A DNA stretch of 25,315 nucleotides from Clostridia bacterium (GTDB lineage: Bacteria > Bacillota_A > Clostridia > Oscillospirales > CAG-272). This document shows positions 1-7,325 of the stretch, one piece after another. The notes beneath the pieces were generated by a model. It saw nothing but the letters and a program-made list of their open reading frames with translations, made no database searches and was not told the origin of the DNA. The position numbers were made by a program, and so were the translations under genes. How positions within the stretch are numbered: position 1 is the first letter of the stretch; every line of letters begins with the position of its first letter. The DNA is taken from assembly GCA_017453335.1 (NCBI GenBank), contig JAFTKI010000009.1, positions 1 to 25,315 of the forward strand, in the 5' to 3' direction.

Positions 1-599
1 AGATCAACGAGGCACTGCTTGAAAACGTAGTGACCGCGAATAAGGAATTGACCGCAGAAGCAAAGCGCGACCTGATCGTTGCTCTGATCACTCTGAAATA
101 TACGCAGTCCAACTCGGTTTGCTATGCCGTTGACGGACAGGCGATCGGTGTTGGTGTATGTCAGCAATCGCGTATCCATTGCACCAGACTTGCAGGCACC
201 AAGGCAGACACCTGGCAGCTCCGTCAGCACGATAAGGTGCTGAACCTGCCGTTCCTTCCCACGCTGGGACGCCCCGACCGCGACAACGTGATCGACGGCT
301 ACATTAACCAGAACGAAGAGGACGTTTGCGCCGATGGAAACTGGCAGAAATACTTTACCAAGCAGCCCGAGCCCTTTACGGCGGCAGAGCAGAGAGCATA
401 CCTCGATACGCTTTCGGGTGTTGCTTTGGGGTCGGATGCCTTCTTCCCGTTCAGCGACAATATTGAGCGCGCGAAGAAGAGCGGTGTTTCCTATATTGCA
501 GAGCCCGGCGGCTCGATCCGCGACGATCTTGTGATCGCTAGCTGCGATAAGTACGGTATGACAATGGCATTTACCGGTATGCGCCTGTTCCACCACTAA
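1..599 (+). CDS. purH: Phosphoribosylaminoimidazolecarboxamide (AICAR) formyltransferase, stand-alone type, C-terminal part
   Basis: The reading frame is open from the first full codon at position 3 to the TAA at 597-599, so the start lies outside the window. The enzyme transfers a formyl group from 10-formyl-tetrahydrofolate to AICAR, the penultimate step of IMP synthesis in the cytoplasm. The stretch [15 protein letters not shown], then [12 protein letters not shown], and the ending [18 protein letters not shown] with [11 protein letters not shown], are typical of the AICAR transformylase fold. The [12 protein letters not shown] segment and the LRQH segment after it match my recollection of the stand-alone clostridial enzyme rather than the transformylase half of bifunctional PurH; that assignment is from memory. 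The IMP cyclohydrolase activity would then lie elsewhere. It is followed after 26 bases by glyA, with no terminator between, so the genes are probably co-transcribed. Confidence 0.9.
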   Translation, partial: INEALLENVVTANKELTAEAKRDLIVALITLKYTQSNSVCYAVDGQAIGVGVCQQSRIHCTRLAGTKADTWQLRQHDKVLNLPFLPTLGRPDRDNVIDGYINQNEEDVCADGNWQKYFTKQPEPFTAAEQRAYLDTLSGVALGSDAFFPFSDNIERAKKSGVSYIAEPGGSIRDDLVIASCDKYGMTMAFTGMRLFHH

Positions 600-625
600 T
601 ATTTTCAAAAGGAGAATCCCCCCCA

Positions 626-1864
626 ATGAACTTTTTTGATGAACTTGTAAATTATGATAAAGAAGTGTACGATGCCTGTACTCTGGAGCTGAACCGCCAG
701 AGAGGGAACATCGAGCTGATCGCATCCGAGAACGTGGTATCCAAGGCTGTTCTGATGGCGGCAGGAACCGTTCTGACCAACAAGTATGCCGAGGGCTTTC
801 CCGGAAAGCGTTACTACGGCGGATGCCAGTACGTTGATATCGTGGAAAACATCGCGCGCGACCGTGCAAAGGCTCTGTTCGGTGCCGAGCACGCAAACGT
901 ACAGCCTCACTGCGGCGCAAGTGCCAACCTGGCAGTTTTCTTTGCACTCTTGAATCCCGGCGATACCGTAATGGGCTTGAATCTGGCTCACGGCGGACAC
1001 CTGTCTCACGGTTCTCCCGTAAATATTTCGGGTAAGTATTTCAACGTGGTTCCTTATAGCGTTGCAGACGACACCGAGATGCTTGATTATGATGAAATGC
1101 GCCGCATCGCACTGGAATGCAAGCCCAAGCTGATCGTAGCGGGCGCCAGCGCATATTCCAGAACCATCGACTTCGCAAAGATCCGCGAGATTGCAGACGA
1201 GGTTGGTGCATATTACATGGTTGATATCGCGCATATCGCGGGACTTGTTGCCGCAGGCTTGCATCCCAGCCCCGTTCCGTATGCCGATGTTGTAACCACC
1301 ACTACGCACAAAACTCTGCGCGGTCCCCGCGGTGGCTTGATTTTGTGCCGTGAAGAATTGGCGGCAAAGATCGACAAGGCGATCTTCCCGGGTATCCAGG
1401 GCGGTCCTCTGATGCACATTATCGCCGCTAAGGCAGTGGCTTTGGGCGAGGCAATGACCGATGAGTTCAAGGAATACCAGAAGCAGGTTGTTCTGAACGC
1501 AAAGGTGCTTTGCAACGCACTCAAGGAAGAGGGCTTCCGCATCGTTTCGGGTGATACCGACAATCACTTGATGCTGATCGACCTGCGTCCCTTCGGCGTT
1601 ACCGGTAAGGAATTCGAGAAGCGTTTGGACGAGGTTCATATCACGGTCAACAAGAACGCGATCCCCAACGATCCCGAAAAGCCCTTCGTGACCAGCGGTA
1701 TCCGCGTTGGTACGCCTGCAGTGACCTCGCGCGGCTTCAAGGAAGCAGAGATGAAGATGATTGCAAAGTGGATGCGTGACGTTGCCGTTGATTTTGAGGG
1801 CAACCGCGAGCGCGTTTCGGCAGAGGTTTCTGCACTTTGCGCAAAATTCCCGCTTTACGAATAA
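626..1864 (+). CDS. glyA: Serine hydroxymethyltransferase
   Basis: GlyA interconverts serine plus tetrahydrofolate with glycine plus 5,10-methylene-tetrahydrofolate, using pyridoxal phosphate, in the cytoplasm. The 412-residue length is normal for the bacterial enzyme. Visible motifs are [10 protein letters not shown] near residue 30, the [13 protein letters not shown] substrate loop, and [14 protein letters not shown] with the PLP-binding lysine at K229. The ATG at 626 is preceded by AAAAGGAG at 607-614. It sits between the AICAR formyltransferase and purD genes. Its two products, glycine and one-carbon folate, are used by PurD and by the formyltransferase, so its place in a purine operon makes biochemical sense. 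The assignment is secure; regulation is presumably that of the whole operon, whose promoter is outside the window. Confidence 0.97.
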   Translation: MNFFDELVNYDKEVYDACTLELNRQRGNIELIASENVVSKAVLMAAGTVLTNKYAEGFPGKRYYGGCQYVDIVENIARDRAKALFGAEHANVQPHCGASANLAVFFALLNPGDTVMGLNLAHGGHLSHGSPVNISGKYFNVVPYSVADDTEMLDYDEMRRIALECKPKLIVAGASAYSRTIDFAKIREIADEVGAYYMVDIAHIAGLVAAGLHPSPVPYADVVTTTTHKTLRGPRGGLILCREELAAKIDKAIFPGIQGGPLMHIIAAKAVALGEAMTDEFKEYQKQVVLNAKVLCNALKEEGFRIVSGDTDNHLMLIDLRPFGVTGKEFEKRLDEVHITVNKNAIPNDPEKPFVTSGIRVGTPAVTSRGFKEAEMKMIAKWMRDVAVDFEGNRERVSAEVSALCAKFPLYE

Positions 1865-1880
1865 GAGAGGATAGCGACCT

Positions 1881-3152
1881 ATGAAGATTATGGTTGTTGG
1901 CGGTGGCGGCAGAGAACACGCCATCATAAAGAAGATCAAAGAGAATCCAACGGTCACCGAGATCTATGCGCTCCCCGGAAACGGCGGAATCGCGGCTGAC
2001 GCGACCTGCGTGAATATCGGTGCCAAGGATATCCCCGCGATCGTTGCGTTTGCAAAGGAAAAGGCGATCGATTTTGCAGTGGTTGCTCCCGACGATCCGT
2101 TGGTGCTTGGTGCTGTGGATGCCCTGAATGAGATCGGTATTCCTTGCTTCGGCCCCGAGGCGAAGGCGGCGATCATCGAGGGTAGTAAGGTCTTTTCCAA
2201 GAATTTGATGAAAAAATACGGCATTCCCACGGCATCTTATGAGGTGTTTACCGATTCCGCATCGGCACTTGCCTATCTGGAGACTGCACCGATTCCCACG
2301 GTTGTCAAGGCAGACGGCTTGGCACTCGGTAAGGGCGTTATCATTGCACAGACTCGTGAGGAAGCCAAGGCTGCAGTTGTTTCCATGATGGAGGACAAGC
2401 AGTTTGGCGAGAGCGGAAGCCGTGTTGTGATCGAGGAGTTTTTGACGGGTCCCGAGGTATCGGTGCTTGCCTTTACCGACGGTAAGGTGGTTCGTCCCAT
2501 GGTTTCGTCCATGGACCACAAGCGCGCTCTGGATAACGACGAGGGACTGAACACGGGCGGTATGGGAACGGTTGCTCCCAACCCCTACTACACCTCCGAG
2601 ATTGCGGCAGAATGTATGGAAACAATCTTCCTGCCCACGATGAATGCTATGAATGCAGAGGGAAGAACCTTCAAGGGTTGCCTGTACTTCGGCTTGATGC
2701 TGACCGAGAACGGCCCGAAGGTGATTGAGTACAACTGCCGCTTCGGCGATCCCGAAACGCAGGTGGTACTGCCTTTGATGAAGAGTGATCTGCTCACGGT
2801 TATGATGGCGACCGCAAACGGTACGCTGGCTGATGCCGAGGTGGAATTTTCGAACGGCGCGGCTTGCTGTGTCATTGTTGCTTCCAAGGGATATCCCGCA
2901 AAATATGAGTCGGGCTTTGAAATGAAGCTTCCCGCCGATTCGGCAGACGGCTGGATCTACGTGGCAGGCGCAAAGCGTGACGGAGAGCGTCTTTTGAGCG
3001 CAGGCGGCCGCGTTTTGGGTGTGACCGCTGTGGCAGGGGATCTTCCGCAGGCGATCCAAAAGGCTTATGCCCGTGTGGAAAAGGTTGAATTTGAAAACGG
3101 CTACTGCCGTTATGATATCGGCGCGCGTGCGCTGAAAGCGTTACAGAATTAA
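1881..3152 (+). CDS. purD: Phosphoribosylamine-glycine ligase (GAR synthetase)
   Basis: PurD joins glycine to 5-phosphoribosylamine with ATP, the second step of de novo purine synthesis. The protein has 423 residues, the normal length. It opens with a glycine-rich loop GGGGREHA (residues 7-14), followed by the ATP-grasp segment VVKADGLALGKGV at 141-153 and the metal- and ATP-binding motif RFGDPETQ at 287-294. The ATG at 1881 follows GAGAGG at 1865-1870. It lies 16 bases after glyA and 26 bases before purL, so it is part of the same transcription unit. No unusual features are seen. Confidence 0.97.
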   Translation: MKIMVVGGGGREHAIIKKIKENPTVTEIYALPGNGGIAADATCVNIGAKDIPAIVAFAKEKAIDFAVVAPDDPLVLGAVDALNEIGIPCFGPEAKAAIIEGSKVFSKNLMKKYGIPTASYEVFTDSASALAYLETAPIPTVVKADGLALGKGVIIAQTREEAKAAVVSMMEDKQFGESGSRVVIEEFLTGPEVSVLAFTDGKVVRPMVSSMDHKRALDNDEGLNTGGMGTVAPNPYYTSEIAAECMETIFLPTMNAMNAEGRTFKGCLYFGLMLTENGPKVIEYNCRFGDPETQVVLPLMKSDLLTVMMATANGTLADAEVEFSNGAACCVIVASKGYPAKYESGFEMKLPADSADGWIYVAGAKRDGERLLSAGGRVLGVTAVAGDLPQAIQKAYARVEKVEFENGYCRYDIGARALKALQN

Positions 3153-3178
3153 TAGGGAAAGGACTTTGAATACTTCTT

Positions 3179-6100
3179 ATGGTTTATAGAGTCTATGTAG
3201 AAAAAAAGCCCGAGCTTGCACATGAAGCGTCGGCTTTGCGTTATGAGATCCGCCATTTGCTCCAGATCCGCTCTTTGGAGTCGGTTCGCGTTCTGAACCG
3301 CTACGATGTGGAGAACATTGCAAAGGATCTGTTTGAGGAAAGCAAGAGCAAGATCTTCTCCGAGCCGCAGCTTGATATCGTCAGCGACGGTTTTGATGCA
3401 GACGGTGCGGTTGTTTTTGCAGTTGAATTTTTGCCCGGTCAGTTCGACCAGAGAGCCGACAGTGCGGCACAGTGTGTGCAGATCCTCTCGCAGGGTGAGC
3501 GTCCCACGGTGCGCACCGCAAAGGTATATCTTTTGTACGGCAGTATGAGCGATGCTGAGGTAGAGCAGATCAAAAAATACGTGATCAACCCCGTGGAATG
3601 CCGAGAGGCTTCCTTGGAAACGGTTGATACCTTGGCAATGGAGACTGTGATCCCCACCACCGTTGAGGTTTTGAACGGCTTTTGCGCGCTTGACCGCGAC
3701 GGTCTTGCGGCATTTGTCAAGGAAAAGGGACTGGCAATGGATGCTGATGATATCGCGTTCCTGCAGGGATACTTCAAAAATGAAGAAAAGCGCGATCCCA
3801 CCATCACCGAGATCCGCATGATCGACACCTATTGGTCCGACCATTGCCGTCATACCACCTTCCTGACCACCGTGGACAGCGTGACCTTTGCCGATCCCAT
3901 GATGGAAGAAACCTATCAAAAATATTTGGCAGTCCGTAAGGAATTGGGCAGAACCAAGCCCATCAATCTGATGGATATCGCAACGCTTGCCACCCGGTAT
4001 CTCAAAAAGACGGGACAGCTGACCAAGCTGGATGAATCCGAGGAGATCAACGCTTGTACCGTTAAGATGGAGATCGAGGTCGAGGGCAAGAAAGAGCCCT
4101 GGCTGTTGCTCTTCAAAAACGAAACGCACAACCATCCCACCGAGATCGAGCCCTTCGGCGGTGCTGCAACCTGTATCGGCGGAGCGATCCGCGATCCGCT
4201 TTCGGGACGTTCTTATGTATACGCCGCAATGCGTGTAACCGGTGCGGCAGATCCCACAAAGCCCGTAAAGGACACCATTCCCGGTAAGCTCCCTCAGCGT
4301 AAGATCGTTACCACCGCAGCGGCAGGATACTCCTCCTACGGTAACCAGATCGGTCTTGCTACCGGTCAGGTAGACGAATTGTATCACGATGGTTATGCGG
4401 CAAAGCGCATGGAGATCGGTGCCGTGATCGCGGCAACTCCTGCCGAAAACGTACGCCGCGAGTGTCCGCTCCCCGGTGATAAGGTCATTCTTTTGGGCGG
4501 ACGTACCGGACGCGACGGATGCGGCGGTGCAACAGGTTCCTCCAAGTCTCACACCGTGCAGTCGTTGGAGACTTGCGGTGCCGAGGTACAGAAGGGCAAT
4601 GCTCCCGAGGAAAGAAAGCTTCAAAGACTGTTCCGCAATGCCGAGGCTTGCCGCTTGATCAAGCGTTGCAACGACTTCGGTGCAGGCGGTGTTTCGGTTG
4701 CTATCGGTGAGCTTGCCGACGGATTGGATATTGATCTGAATGCGGTTCCCAAGAAGTATGACGGTCTGGACGGCACCGAGCTGGCAATCTCCGAATCTCA
4801 GGAGAGAATGGCTGTGGTTGTTGAGGCGAAGGACGTAGCCCGTTTCCTGGAGCTTTCCGCCGCAGAAAACCTGGAAGCAACCGTGGTTGCAACCGTCAAA
4901 GAGGATGCGCGTCTGACCATGACCTGGAACGGCGTGAAGATCTGCGATATTTCGCGTGAATTTTTGAACTCCAACGGTGCGGAGAAGCACATTGACGTGG
5001 CACCCGCAAAACCCGAGAAATTCGAGCGCACCGTAAAGGGAACCTTTGCCGAGAATTACCGTGCATTGGCAGGCGATCTCAACGTATGCTCCAAGCGCGG
5101 ACTTTCCGAGCGCTTTGACTCGACCATCGGCGCAGGTACCGTTCTGATGCCGTTTGGCGGTAAGAATCAGCAAACGCCCATTCAGGCGATGGCACACAAG
5201 ATATCGGTTGAGAAGAAGCACACCGATGCTTGCTCGCTGATGTCTTGGGGCTACAATCCCTATATTGCCGAGAAGAGCCCCTACCACAGCGCATATCTGG
5301 CGGTTGTGGAGTCGGTTGCAAAGCTGATCGCAACGGGTGCGAAGTTTGAGGACGTATATCTGACCTTCCAGGAATACTTTGAAAAGCCTTTGAAGGATCC
5401 CGCACGCTGGGGCAAGCCGATGGCGGCACTTTTGGGCGCATTCCGCGCACAGCTTGAGTACGGCATCGCTTCGATCGGCGGTAAGGACTCGATGTCGGGT
5501 TCGTTTGAGAAGATTGACGTACCTCCCACGCTGGTTTCCTTTGCCGTAACCACCGAGCACGTGGATTCGATCATTTCCAATGATTTCAAGGGAGCGGACC
5601 ACAACGTGCTGTGGCTGCGTCCTGCTTACGGAGCAGACGGTCTGCCCAAGGCAAAGAGCGAGCTGGCTCTCTTTGAAACGGTCAACAAGCTGATGAGCGA
5701 GGGCAAGGTTCTCGCCGCATATACACCCACCTACGGCGGCGTTGCCGAAGCGGTTATGAAGATGGCGTTCGGTAACGATGTCGGATTTGCTTACAGCAAG
5801 GATGTTTCGGTACAGGATCTCTTCGGATATTCTTACGGCTCGTTCGTGCTGGAAATGGCAGACGACACCGCAGTGGACGGCGCGGTTCTGCTTGGCCGCA
5901 CACAAAAGGATGCTGTGATCAAGAAGGGATGCACCAAGCTGGAGCTTTCCGAGCTTTTGAAGATCTACGAGGATCGCCTGGAGCCCGTATTCTCCTGCAA
6001 CATCGAGCAATCGCAGGGCAAGATTCCCGCATACGCATACACCGAAAGATCGAACGCGTCTGCAGCGATCAAGGTTGCAAAGCCTCGCGTGCTGATCCCC

Positions 6101-6877
6101 GCATTCCCGGGTACCAACTGCGAGTTTGATACCGCAAAGGCTCTGCGTGACGCAGGCGCTGATCCCGAGATCTTCCTGGTTCGCAACCTGACAAAGGATG
6201 CAATCGCGGCTTCGGTTGAGGAGTTTGCAAAGAAGGTGAACGATGCGCAGATGATCTTTATTCCCGGAGGCTTCTCGGGCGGTGACGAGCCCGACGGTTC
6301 GGGTAAGTTCATCACGGCATTCTTCCGCAACGCGGCTGTGAAGGAAGCGGTTACCGCACTTCTGGACGAGCGCGGAGGACTGATGGCAGGTATCTGCAAC
6401 GGCTTCCAGGCACTCATCAAGCTGGGACTTGTTCCTTACGGCAAGATCATCGACACCGATGAAAATTGCCCCACGCTGACCTTCAACACCATCAGCCGCC
6501 ACCAGTCGAGATTGGTTCGCACCAGAATCTCGTCGGTCAAATCGCCTTGGCTGGCAGAGAGAGAAGTGGGCGATATCGTAACGGTGCCGATCTCCCACGG
6601 TGAGGGACGGTTCCTCGCATCCGACGAATTGATCGCAAGCCTTGCGGCAAACGGCCAGATCGCAACGCAGTACGTGGATGCTGATGGCAATCCCACGGCA
6701 GATATCCACTTCAACCCCAACAACTCGGCTTGCGCGATCGAGGGTATCACCTCGCCCGACGGCAGAGTGTTCGGTAAGATGGGACACTCCGAGCGTATCG
6801 GCAACGGACTTTACAAGAACGTTCCCGGTGACTTTGAAATCGGAATGTTCCGCTCGGCTGTGAAGTATTTTAAGTAA
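3179..6877 (+). CDS. purL: Phosphoribosylformylglycinamidine synthase, single-chain Firmicutes form
   Basis: This 1232-residue enzyme converts FGAR, glutamine and ATP to FGAM, the fourth step of purine synthesis. Many Firmicutes split this into PurS, PurQ and PurL; here one chain carries all parts. The N-terminus is PurS-like, followed by paired AIR-synthase-type ATP domains (NETHNHPTEIEPFGG from about residue 314) and a class I glutamine amidotransferase domain from about K968 to the end. The amidotransferase triad is visible: nucleophile C1073 in GICNGF, then H1203 and E1205 in MGHSER. The ATG at 3179 is the only usable start because an in-frame TGA lies at 3167-3169. Its ribosome site GGAAAGGA (3156-3163) is about 15 bases away, longer than usual. 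It is the last gene of the purine unit, with terminator structures directly after it. Confidence 0.97.
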   Translation: MVYRVYVEKKPELAHEASALRYEIRHLLQIRSLESVRVLNRYDVENIAKDLFEESKSKIFSEPQLDIVSDGFDADGAVVFAVEFLPGQFDQRADSAAQCVQILSQGERPTVRTAKVYLLYGSMSDAEVEQIKKYVINPVECREASLETVDTLAMETVIPTTVEVLNGFCALDRDGLAAFVKEKGLAMDADDIAFLQGYFKNEEKRDPTITEIRMIDTYWSDHCRHTTFLTTVDSVTFADPMMEETYQKYLAVRKELGRTKPINLMDIATLATRYLKKTGQLTKLDESEEINACTVKMEIEVEGKKEPWLLLFKNETHNHPTEIEPFGGAATCIGGAIRDPLSGRSYVYAAMRVTGAADPTKPVKDTIPGKLPQRKIVTTAAAGYSSYGNQIGLATGQVDELYHDGYAAKRMEIGAVIAATPAENVRRECPLPGDKVILLGGRTGRDGCGGATGSSKSHTVQSLETCGAEVQKGNAPEERKLQRLFRNAEACRLIKRCNDFGAGGVSVAIGELADGLDIDLNAVPKKYDGLDGTELAISESQERMAVVVEAKDVARFLELSAAENLEATVVATVKEDARLTMTWNGVKICDISREFLNSNGAEKHIDVAPAKPEKFERTVKGTFAENYRALAGDLNVCSKRGLSERFDSTIGAGTVLMPFGGKNQQTPIQAMAHKISVEKKHTDACSLMSWGYNPYIAEKSPYHSAYLAVVESVAKLIATGAKFEDVYLTFQEYFEKPLKDPARWGKPMAALLGAFRAQLEYGIASIGGKDSMSGSFEKIDVPPTLVSFAVTTEHVDSIISNDFKGADHNVLWLRPAYGADGLPKAKSELALFETVNKLMSEGKVLAAYTPTYGGVAEAVMKMAFGNDVGFAYSKDVSVQDLFGYSYGSFVLEMADDTAVDGAVLLGRTQKDAVIKKGCTKLELSELLKIYEDRLEPVFSCNIEQSQGKIPAYAYTERSNASAAIKVAKPRVLIPAFPGTNCEFDTAKALRDAGADPEIFLVRNLTKDAIAASVEEFAKKVNDAQMIFIPGGFSGGDEPDGSGKFITAFFRNAAVKEAVTALLDERGGLMAGICNGFQALIKLGLVPYGKIIDTDENCPTLTFNTISRHQSRLVRTRISSVKSPWLAEREVGDIVTVPISHGEGRFLASDELIASLAANGQIATQYVDADGNPTADIHFNPNNSACAIEGITSPDGRVFGKMGHSERIGNGLYKNVPGDFEIGMFRSAVKYFK

Positions 6878-6892
6878 TTGATCGAATGTTAT

Positions 6893-6924
6893 GCGGGGGA
6901 ACTTCTTTTAAGAAGTTCCCCCGC
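6893..6924. repeat. Long perfect palindrome after purL, REP-like
   Basis: Positions 6893-6907 and 6910-6924 are exact reverse complements (15 bp, left arm GCGGGGGAACTTCTT) with almost no loop. No run of T follows, only a C-rich stretch (ACCCCCTCAAGAACTTT), so it does not look like a standard intrinsic terminator. I recall similar GTTCCCCCGC palindromes scattered between genes in clostridial genomes, so a dispersed REP-like element is likely; that is from memory, not tested here. It may also protect the 3' end of the purine mRNA. Confidence 0.65.
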
Positions 6925-6955
6925 ACCCCCTCAAGAACTTTCCATAAATAAGAAC

Positions 6956-7008
6956 CGCCGAATGCAAATGAACCGCTAAACACTCTTCATTTGCATTCGG
7001 CGTTTTTT
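6956..7008 (+). terminator. Intrinsic terminator of the purine operon
   Basis: A 17-bp perfect stem, CGCCGAATGCAAATGAA (6956-6972) with its complement at 6986-7002, encloses a 13-base loop and is followed at once by TTTTTT (7003-7008). It ends the operon about 80 bases after the purL stop codon. Confidence 0.92.
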
Positions 7009-7050
7009 GGCAGTATTTATGCACGAAAATATTTATTTTTTCAAAAAGGG

Positions 7051-7079
7051 TTTACAAAGGCTGGAAAGTGTGCTATAAT
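7051..7079 (+). promoter_or_regulatory. Sigma-A promoter for the 7086 leader or small RNA
   Basis: TTTACA (7051-7056), a 17-base spacer, and TATAAT (7074-7079) preceded by TGC, an extended -10. Transcription should begin near 7086, which is the first base of a long inverted repeat. No other convincing promoter lies between here and the start codon at 7326. Confidence 0.85.
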
Positions 7080-7085
7080 AAACAG

Positions 7086-7259
7086 TGCCACACAATTGAA
7101 TAATTATGCGCAAAAGGTGTACGTTTTTTCTATGGAAAAATGTATGCTCCATTTTCGTATGCTTTTTGTGCTTATATAATTTTACGAAAATTCAATTGTG
7201 TGGCAACAATCGGAGCGGTACGTTTTTAGTGCATCGGCTTCGGTTGGTGCACTTTTTTT
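7086..7259 (+). ncRNA. Candidate structured leader or small RNA (rod-like fold plus terminator)
   Basis: TGCCACACAATTGAA (7086-7100) is the exact complement of 7191-7205. Inside it, GCGCAAAAGGTGTACG (7108-7123) pairs along its whole length with 7156-7171 when four G-U pairs are allowed. The two helices are separated by an A/U-rich asymmetric internal loop (7 bases against 19), and a small apical hairpin is possible (7132-7136 with 7148-7152). A promoter ends 6 bases before the outer helix and an intrinsic terminator ends the unit, so an RNA of about 174 bases is predicted. It could be an independent small RNA or a terminated 5' leader of the gene at 7326. I cannot match it to a known family. 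The G-U pairs favour RNA function over a simple DNA inverted repeat, but a small MITE-like insertion is possible. Confidence 0.5.
7228..7259 (+). terminator. UUCG-loop intrinsic terminator upstream of the surface-protein gene
   Basis: AGTGCATCGGC (7228-7238), loop TTCG, GTTGGTGCACT (7243-7253): 11 pairs, three of them G-U, closed by a C(UUCG)G tetraloop, with a T run at 7253-7259. It lies 67 bases before the start codon at 7326, between that gene and its only visible promoter, so it either ends a small RNA or acts as an attenuator. Confidence 0.85.
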
Positions 7260-7325
7260 GTTTTCAAGAACGAAAAAAAAGTGCAGAAAGAACCCAAAAA
7301 CTTTTATTTGGAAAGGAAGACAACC

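Noticed and set aside
3149..6787. A minus-strand reading frame of more than 1200 codons opposite purL
   Set aside because: It lacks a ribosome site, its protein is Cys/His/Arg/Leu-rich with no recognisable domain, and it mirrors the strongly supported purL gene. It arises from purL codon use. The same holds for the minus-strand frame at 22608-24743 opposite tex and for those opposite glyA, purD and guaB.
7086..7205. Insertion sequence or MITE based on the 15-bp terminal inverted repeats
   Set aside because: Not excluded, but no target duplication is seen, and the inner helix with G-U pairs plus exact placement of promoter and terminator favours RNA function.
7086..7259. 6S RNA
   Set aside because: The rod-and-bubble shape is similar, but the fold is only about 120 bases and no 6S consensus sequence could be recognised.
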